Source: Hemerocallis citrina
Lineage: Eukaryota > Streptophyta > Magnoliopsida > Asparagales > Asphodelaceae
Length of the DNA: 64,000 nt
Assembly: GCA_017893485.1 (NCBI GenBank)
Contig: CM030365.1
Span: forward strand, 47,486,458 to 47,550,457
Direction of reading: 5' to 3'
Positions 56,858 to 64,000 of the stretch are shown one piece after another. Each line of letters opens with the position of its first letter. The stretch's first letter is position 1. The position numbers and the translations under genes are program-made. The notes below the pieces were generated by a model. It ran no database searches, was not told where the DNA came from, and worked only from the letters and a program-made list of their open reading frames with translations.

Positions 56858-59800
56858 TGTAACACCCCGAATTCCAAATAAAACTGAATTCGAAGTTCCA
56901 CAGGATCTTTACACTTCTTTCGTACAATTTTACAAGGAAATAAAAAAAAAATTACATCAGAGTTTACACTTTCATTACATATTTATAGCGGAAGCAATTT
57001 TACAACAAATTACATGAATTGAAATGTACAACACATGGATCATCTTTTACTCAGCATGCATTCTTGTTAATCACTTTGCCCTGTATAAAACTGTGGGCAC
57101 GTCAGTTCATTCAACTGACGAAAAATTATACATGGCTATCCTCTCTATACCGAAAACAGTATAACGATTCTCAAATGCTTAACAAACCACAGACTTGTAC
57201 ACAGACAAAGCTAAAGGGACTATCTAATTGATGTCGTGTTGTGCGGTGCACTTAGTCCTTAATGCCGTTGTTATGTTACATGACACTAATGCACACTTGT
57301 TCAGATTCTATGCATCCCATACTACATAGGTCTGTGGGCAAGCCCTTAACCGTTCTTCATCTTGTAAGGTTCAATCCCTCGTCATGACCTAACTACTACT
57401 GTAACTACGATAAGTATCCAAGATGTTCTATGAGTTACGAGCTCATGTCCAGACAGCCTGGAGGGGAATCCCATGTCATGTCATGATGCATCGTGAAGAC
57501 AGCCTGTGGACAATTCAGCCTCCGTCATGGGACATGACACCACCCGCAGTCACCAAACATCCCAGGAGCATTTCCTGTAGTACGGACTCCTGAAGACATA
57601 TCCACGTCATGTCACGACGCATCGTGAAGACAGCCAGTGAATACTCTCACACCGTAGCTCCGAGGCCCTCATACTCGTATTTTTCTCTTATTTTCATCAC
57701 CTCTTCACTATTAATCTAATCCTTAGTTATTTGAATCATGAACAAAAAAATCGATTCTCTAGAGTTAGTCTTTCCACTATACCGATCTTAGCCATTGATA
57801 TAACATGACCAAATCTTGGTATTTTCATCTCAAATTTTATTTCATCATATCTTTTTTCAATGCTGGTATGAGGCTTAACTACACTCTAGTTCTCAATTTC
57901 AATTCACAATCACAGAATCGAGTTTTCACAGTCATAAAGTCTTTTTCATGATTAACATTAACTTTTCTTTCATGTTCATAGTATTTGTATATTCAAGCTC
58001 ATAAAATCTTTCATAATTCATCATAACAATCAATTTCACCTTCATGTACAAACTCATGCATGAACAAAAGAATTCGATTTTCTAACTTGTCACATTCATA
58101 GCTCATTCAACCACCATGAAATTACCGTACTGTCATTTTATCAAAAAAGTTACACTCTCATTGCCAAAACTCATTTCAAAACTCTTTTAAACAAGACATG
58201 TATTTTTCTTTATTCAAGGACAATTTGAACAAATAAAAATAATAAGTTCTTGCTTGCCAAAAATAGTCTCAAATCGTTATTCAAACTGGGCCACAGGTTA
58301 TAGAAAGTTCTTCAAGAAAATCCAGATATTAGTTGAAACTTCAGGGTAGTCGACTGTTAAAACATGGATAGCCGGCTGTTCTGTGAGGATTTACAACTCG
58401 AAAATCAATGGTCAGGGTAGTCGACTGTTAAAGTGTAGTCGGTCGACTGATCCGCAAGGGTTTGAACTCGAAAACAAATAATCAGGATGGTCAACTATTT
58501 CAATATAACTGGTCGACTGTTCTGCAAAGATTTGAACTCGAAAACAAATACTCAGAGCAGTCGACTGTTTCAATCTAATCGGTCGACTGTGCTACTAATT
58601 TTTTTCAAATTCCCAAAAATGTTTTTAGTTCTTTTTCTTCTCTTTTTGAGTCAAAATTTCCAGAATGTAAATGATACGAAAATACAGTAAACCAGTATTT
58701 TTATAGTCATTATTTGCTTTATAAAAACATATATTGGGTCATATTTTGTGTTTTATGTCCATAATTTCGACAATGAGAACACTTTCCATTTCTACATAAT
58801 TTATAAATCTAGCTTCCCAAAATTTACTTTATGTCTCTATTTAATACTTTATCAACCCATTACCATGATTAAAGGACTAGATCTTGTTCTCTACAATTGA
58901 ATTGTTCTAATTCAAATAATTAATTCTACAAGATGCATTTAGTCAATTTGTGTCTCATAAGTAAAAATTCGTCTCACATTGCATAATTTATAGACATAAA
59001 GCATGATGATAAGATTGATTCTAGCACTACAATTTCACAACTTTATTCATTAGCAATCATCTTAACAATCATTCTTTAAACTACTATTTTATCTCTAATC
59101 AATCGAACATGAGATTACACTTTATCTATTTCTTCTCAACTATTTTAGCAAACATCCCTAGCATGGCATCTATATTTAGAAGTATTGAGAAACACCCACA
59201 TATAGTTGAAGAAACGAATGAAAACTCTTAGAATGCAAGAATGTAGCCTTCTCCTCCTAGAATGGGCTGCAAATTGTCTCCTCCTCCTTGTGCTTGCTAG
59301 GAACCCGAGCTCTTCTCTTTGCTTCCTTGATGATGGACCGGCCTCTACTCGGATGGAACACACAAAAAAAATGCTCTCTAATCTTTCGCTCACAAATCTC
59401 CTTAATCTTTTGCTCTCTTGTGTTTTTCTCTCTTTGTCTTTTTCTCTCTTATTCTTTTCTCTTAACAAATTGTTTCGTGGACTCATGAGAAGAATAGCTA
59501 AAGGGTATTTATACATTTTTAGGTTGAGAATGGAAGGCTAAGATTCAATCAAGGAGTTATGGATTAAGGACCAAGATGAATTGGGAAGTTGTAGAAACTT
59601 CCATGATCACATACCCACTCCCCTAAACTACACCCACTCTCCCTATTTTCTTGCTCAAAATCGGCCACTCTTTAGGGTGTGCATTGCACACTCTAGTGTG
59701 TGCATGTGCTCCTTAGTACCCCCTATTATAAAGTTGTACAAATTTAATTAATCAATTGTCCACTAATTGTGTCTACATGACAAGTTGTGACAATTAAAAG

Positions 59801-60071
59801 ATTAATTAAGTTTGTGGACCTAAAAAATAGTGGGCTTTAGGCTCATGGGCTATTTAATAAAATACTTTAATTTATTAGGGTGGGCTTAATTTAAGAAACA
59901 AGTTTAGGCTTTATAAAATAGGCATTTCAGAAAAAATAATGAGAAAGGAAGAAATAATTGTCCATGTTATAAAAGATAATTTTTATAAGAAAATATGCAT
60001 ACAAAATTTGTACGTGCACAACACGTAAAAATTAACATTTCTCATTAAATAAAAAAATTCGGGATATTACA
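56858..60071 (-). repeat. E5 3' LTR
   Basis: 3214 bp. On the plus strand it starts TGTAACACCCCGAATTCC and ends GGGATATTACA. Minus-strand TATAAATA at 59513-59506. Around 58350-58590 a ~80-bp unit recurs four times (GTCGACTGTT... and TTTGAACTCGAAAAC). Frames such as 59145-59541 are LTR sequence. Confidence 0.92.
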
Positions 60072-60084
60072 ACACTCCCTCCTT
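60072..60084 (-). other. E5 polypurine tract
   Basis: Minus strand AAGGAGGGAGTGT, ending at the LTR start; same position and wording as in E1. Confidence 0.85.
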
Positions 60085-60149
60085 AGAATAGTTCCGTCCC
60101 CGGAACTACAATAAAAGAGTGAGGCAACAAAACATAATAAGAAGAATGA

Positions 60150-60430
60150 AAGGAAAATACAAATCAAACAAAGAGCTCAAGATGATCCTTCATCATCCTC
60201 TCCTCAGATTCCCAAGTAGCATTTTCAACCAACTGGTTTCTCCAGACTACCTTGACCATCGGTATCGTCTTATTCCTCAAGACTTTCTCCCAACGATCAA
60301 CAATCGTAACCAGGAGCTCAATGTAACTCAGATCCAATAGCAAACCCTACGGTACTTCGGGCAAATGGTGACTCGGATCTGGGATGTACCCTCTCAGCAT
60401 CGACACATGGAAGACGTTGTGCACCTAAGA
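60150..60430 (-). pseudogene. E5 chromodomain-like tail
   Basis: Minus strand: VHNVFHVSMLRGYIPDPSHH, LSYIELLVTIVDRWEKVLR, KVVWRNQLVENATWESEE. The chromodomain-like end is complete with WESEE, unlike E1. It is separated from the integrase by a TAG at about 60424 and another stop lies after the LPEVP segment. Confidence 0.75.
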
Positions 60431-61700
60431 CAACTCCTCCGGCAATTCCAACCGGTAAGCAGTTTTTCCAATCCGCTTCAATATCTTGTATGGGTCTATG
60501 AACCTCGGGGCTAACTTCCCACTCTTGCCAAATCGGATCACACCTTTGCTAGGTGAAACCTTCAGAAAGACAATGTCACCAACCTCAAACTCAAGGTCCC
60601 TCCTCCGGTTGTCTGCATAGCTTTTCTGCCTACTCTGAGCATCCACCAGCCTTTTCCTGGTCAGATCGATCCTTTCGGAGGTCTGCTGCACAATCTCAGG
60701 CCCAAACATCTTTCGTTCTCCCACTTTAAACCAACAAACAGGTGTTCTGCATCTCCTGCCATACAGAGCTTCATACGGTGCCATTCCAATACTAGTCTGA
60801 AAACTGTTGTTGTAGGCAAACTCCGCTAGAGCTAGATGCCTTTCCCATCTGCCTCCAAAGTCTAGTACACAACACTGAAGCATATCCTCAAGAATACGGT
60901 TGACTTTCTCGGTCTGCCCATCGGTGTGAGGATGAAAAGCAGTGCTAAAATCCGTCTTGGTACCCAGAGCTGTCTAAAAACTCCTCCAGAAATGCGAAGT
61001 AAACCGCGCATCTCGATCAGACACAATGGTTAACGGAACACCATGAAGCCTGACGATCTCGCCAACATACAGCTCAGCCAATCTGTCCATTGACGAAGTG
61101 AGTTTCATTGCCAAGAAATGAGCAGACTGGGTTAGTCGATCGACTATGACCCAAATCGCATCATTTACCTTTGAACTCTTGGGCAAACCCGTGATGAAAT
61201 CCATAATGATATTATCCCACTTCCATTCCGGAATAGGTAACGGTTGTAAAAGACTTCCGGGTTTCTGATTCTCGGCTTTGACCTGCTGACAGATCTCACA
61301 CCTCGCCACGAACTCGGCCACATCCCGCTTCAAACCTGACCTCCAGAAATGCTGCTTAAAGTCCATATACATCTTAGTACTTCCAGGATGTACAGACAAA
61401 AGAGTAGCATGCACCTCCTGAAGAATACTTTCTTTCAAGTCCGACAGATCCGGAACACACAATCTCTCTCCAAACCACATCACCTTATCCCTGATCTGAA
61501 ACTCGGATAACCTACCAGCACCGACCTGCTCCTTCATCTTCTGAATCTCCGCATCTTCTTTCTGACTTGTGATAATCCTTTCATTCAGCGTTGGTTGAAG
61601 CCTCAACTGAGCTAAAGATGATCCCAAGCCTTGCAGAACAACTTCAATACCAGCCCGATTCAACTCCTCTACATGCTGCCTCTGAGTTGTAATCAAACTA
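60425..61700 (-). pseudogene. E5 integrase
   Basis: Zinc-binding domain [15 protein letters not shown] and CEICQQVK; core Asp residues in [10 protein letters not shown] and [10 protein letters not shown] and the Glu in HTDGQTEKVN are all present. A TAG near 60974 (after FWRSF) splits the core, and the rest is open from 60883 to 60425 (GVGERKMFGPEIVQQTSE-type segment, then GDIVFLKVSPSKGVIRF). Only one clear stop separates it from a full-length frame, so it is better preserved than E1. Confidence 0.85.
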
Positions 61701-62820
61701 GCCAGATTGCTCTTGCGGCTAAGTGCATTAGCAAAAACATTAGCCTTCCCAGGATGGTACTTAATCTCCGGACGAATGTCCTCAAGCACCTCCAGCCATC
61801 TCCTTTGCCTCAGATTAAGATCTTTCTGTTGATAGATGTACTTCAAGCTCTTATGGTCCGTGTACATGTTCACCTTCTCACCATACACGTAGTGTCTCCA
61901 AAGCGAAGATAATCGCAGCCAACTCCAGATCATGAGTCGGATAATTCTTCTCATGCGGTCTTAGTTGCCTAGACCCATATGCGATCACTTTTCCTTCTTG
62001 CATTAAGACACAACTAAGCCCATTATGTGAAGCATCGCTATAAACATCGTACTCAACACCTGCTCTAGGCAAAGCCAAAATGGGAGCAGTAGTCAGCCTC
62101 TCTTTCAACTCCTGAAAGCTTGCCTCGCATTGCTCAGTCCACTTGAAGTTCACATTCTACTTGGTCAGACAAGTGAGCGGCACAGGCTATCTGAGCATAG
62201 CCCTGAATAAACCTCATGTAGTATCCAATTAGCCCAAGGAAACTCCTGATTTCCTTTACTGTAGTAGGCCTTGCCCAATCCTTCACCGCCTCTATCTTCT
62301 GCAGATCAGTTGTCACTCCCTCCTTAGAACGGATATGACCCAGAAATGCCACTTCAGATTTCAGAAATCATACTTGGTCAACTTGGCATACACCTCATGC
62401 TCCTGAAGCTTCTTCAAAACTGCTGCCAGATGCTCTGTGTGCTCCTCCTTTGACTTGGAGTACACAATAATATCTTCGATAAACACCACGATGAAAGAAT
62501 CAATAAACGGACTTAGAACTTTGTTCATTATATCCATGAAAATTGCAGGTGCATTCGTCACTCCGAACGGCATAACTAAGAATTCGTAATGCCCGTGTCG
62601 AGTTCTGAACGCAGTCTTATACACATCTTCAGTCTTCACTCGAACCTGATGGTAACCTGATCGAAGATCTATTTCGGAGAAAATAGCGGCTCCTTGTAGA
62701 CGATCTAACAGGTCGTCGATCCGGGAAATAGGATACTTATTCTGAATAGTGACCTTATTCAGCTCCCGGTAATCGATGCACATCCTCATCGAACCGTCCT
62801 TCTTCTTTACCAATAGCACC
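61701..62820 (-). pseudogene. E5 reverse transcriptase and RNase H
   Basis: RT open from 62819 to 62361: [38 protein letters not shown], and catalytic box [10 protein letters not shown], where the family has FIDDI: the first catalytic Asp is Glu. A one-base deletion near 62364 (DFC codon) shifts the frame; 62352-62134 and 62153-61878 continue it with another shift near 62160. RNase H reads [20 protein letters not shown] and [20 protein letters not shown], then shifts near 61885 and resumes at [15 protein letters not shown]. Confidence 0.87.
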
Positions 62821-63554
62821 GGTGCTCCCTAGGGCGATGCACTCAGTTGAATAAAGCCTTTCTCCAATAGTTCCTCAAACTGTCGTTTGATCTCATCCTG
62901 CTCCACAGGCGCCATCCTATATAGTGCCTTGGAAATGGGCGCACTCCTTGACTGAATAGTGATGCTGAACTCCACATCACGTTGCGGAGGTAACCCAGGA
63001 AAATCTTCCAAGAACACGGTCAGATAATCCCGAACCACAGGGATTTTCTGCACCTCTACAGGAACATCCCTCTTGCAGATAGCTGCCACCAGACCAGAAC
63101 ATCTCTTCTTCCCTTGGAAAGTAACTTCAGGTCCACCTGGAGCCTTCACTATTACTATCTTGGTCTTGCACTCGATGTTTGCACTGTATACCGACATCCA
63201 ATCAATGCCAATGATAACATCGACTCCCAAGACATTTAACTTGATCAAATCAATCCCAAAAATTCTATCCTCAATCATGATCTCGCAGTCTGCATAGTAC
63301 CGATCAGTGGTTAATGTCTCTCCTGATAGAGTAGCTACTGCCAAGACCTTGCCTGGAAAGACATTCGGTTCGAATCTCAAAACTTTAGCAAACATAGGTG
63401 ATACAAATGTGTGAGATGACCCAGTATCGAACAAAACAATAGCTTTCTTTCTATTCAAAATAAGTTCTCCTGTTACATAACACACACTCGTTACATAACA
63501 ATTCACTATATAAGGCGGGAAAAGAGAAACAACAGAAAATACTCTAAACATCAT
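62821..63554 (-). pseudogene. E5 protease and protease-RT linker
   Basis: Minus-strand frame 63554-62829: LFDTGSSHTFVSPMFAKVL with the DTGSS active site intact, then LGVDVIIGIDWMSVYSANIE, GKKRCSGLVAAICKRDVPV and the linker FSITIQSRSAPISKALYRMA. A TAG at about 62829 (in the SP.GAPVLL segment, normally Trp) is the only break before RT. This is the most intact E5 module. Confidence 0.87.
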
Positions 63555-63559
63555 CCCTC

Positions 63560-64000
63560 ATACCAGTGATGACGTGATCCACCTCATCAGTGTCAATTTC
63601 AGTCAAGGCAAATACTTGCCTCTACTGGTACGGCTTCTTCCCAACTTGCTCCGTCGGTCCAGTACGGGTGACATTCTACGGCTTGGAGCATTGAGACTTG
63701 TAATGTCCCGTCTCACCACAGTTGTAGCAAGTCACCACAGAAGGTCTCACCCAATTGTTTTCGGTCTCCCAGCTATGTTGACAGCATTCGCTCCCGTTGG
63801 TTTGAACCTCTAGGCTGACGGCTGCCCCTTGAAATTGCCAGAAACTACGGGCCTCATCCTAATGTTCCAGTTGGTCCTCCGATTTTGAACAGCATGGAAC
63901 TGCTCCATGTCCACCTCCGTGGCTGCCGCTCATTTGACCAGCTTGTCAAATCTCTTGATACCGAGGGGTATCATCCTGGATCTCAGGCTTGGCATCAAAC
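63560..64000 (-). pseudogene. E5 gag C-terminal part
   Basis: Minus strand. The CCHC knuckle CYNCGETGHYKSQC is intact near 63745-63690, followed by a stop. Upstream, MEQFHAVQNRRTNWNIR-like and FDKLVK segments match E1 gag, with a TGA near 63935. The N-terminal part is outside the window. Confidence 0.8.

Larger units (their letters stand above)
18254..64000 (-). mobile_element. E4: Tat-like Ty3/gypsy element, split by five insertions
   Basis: Minus-strand element whose pieces are 56857-56003 (gag core), 54499-54282 (gag zinc finger), 50780-50479 (protease), 41493-40724 (protease-RT linker fused to integrase C-terminus) and 23492-18254 (3' UTR and 3' LTR). The 5' LTR lies beyond the right edge, past E5. 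Between about 40940 and 40866 the RT, RNase H and most of integrase are missing, so E4 was internally deleted. The pieces rejoin when each insertion and one target duplication are removed, for example KE..KNN across the copia LTR. It is the oldest layer of the right-hand stack. Confidence 0.82.
56858..64000 (-). mobile_element. E5: Tekay/Del-like chromovirus, 5' end outside window
   Basis: Minus-strand element of the same family as E1 and the solo LTR at 32656. From left: 3' LTR (56858-60071), PPT, chromodomain-like tail, integrase, RNase H, RT, protease, gag C-terminus to the window edge. The five bases left of the LTR (TTGAC, 56853-56857) are its presumed target duplication. Better preserved than E1, but still broken by several stops and frameshifts. 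Confidence 0.9.

Noticed and set aside
59145..59541. Overlapping 123- and 111-codon frames
   Set aside because: Inside the E5 LTR around its promoter and leader; no homologous frame is open in the solo LTR at 32656-35939.

Overview
The window is nuclear DNA of a flowering plant, probably a eudicot. It is a deeply nested, gene-poor stack of retrotransposons with about 8 kb of other sequence between two stacks. The evidence is plant Ty3/gypsy clades (Tekay-like chromoviruses and Tat-like elements with two RNase H domains), a tRNA-iMet-type primer site, Helitron termini, (TA)n-embedded foldback elements, and captured plant gene exons with GT/AG introns. I see no intact host gene, rRNA or tRNA gene, or CRISPR array. 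Family names come from motif reading by eye; no alignment or database search was run.

Layout. (1) 1-6384: 3' part of a plus-strand Tekay-like element (E1) with its 3' LTR, which carries a 640-bp Harbinger-type MITE. E1 sits inside E2. (2) 6385-10183: minus-strand Tat-like element E2, reading from the 5' LTR and PBS through gag, protease and RT, cut by E1. (3) 10184-18253: the only stretch outside LTR elements. It holds an unassigned 1.7 kb, Helitron termini, a 3.07-kb Helitron with captured ARF-GTPase and subtilase exons, several foldback elements lying in (TA)n tracts, a second short Helitron with a doubled 3' end, and a PPR-like fragment at the edge of E4. (4) 18254-64000: one minus-strand Tat-like element, E4, split into pieces by five younger insertions. 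These are E3 (23493-40723, a complete Tat-like element that itself contains a hAT element and a Tekay solo LTR), a non-coding LARD-like element with near-identical LTRs (41494-50478), a solo LTR of that same family (50781-54281), a copia-like solo LTR (54500-56002), and the Tekay-like E5 (56858 to beyond the window).

Every retrotransposon gene here is broken by stops, frameshifts or catalytic substitutions, so none looks autonomous. Target-site duplications support the nesting order: CTTCC for the Tekay solo LTR, TTTTG for the LARD and CCCTGGCC for the hAT are perfect. TCGGT/TCAGT for E3, GTCTT/GTCTG for the LARD-family solo LTR and GTTCT/ATTCT for the copia solo LTR each differ by one base.

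Most interesting are the gene-capturing Helitron at 12832-15903, the long antisense gene (aORF) in the 3' part of E3, the TA-embedded foldback elements, and the LARD-like element with telo-box leader and repeat-encoding interior.
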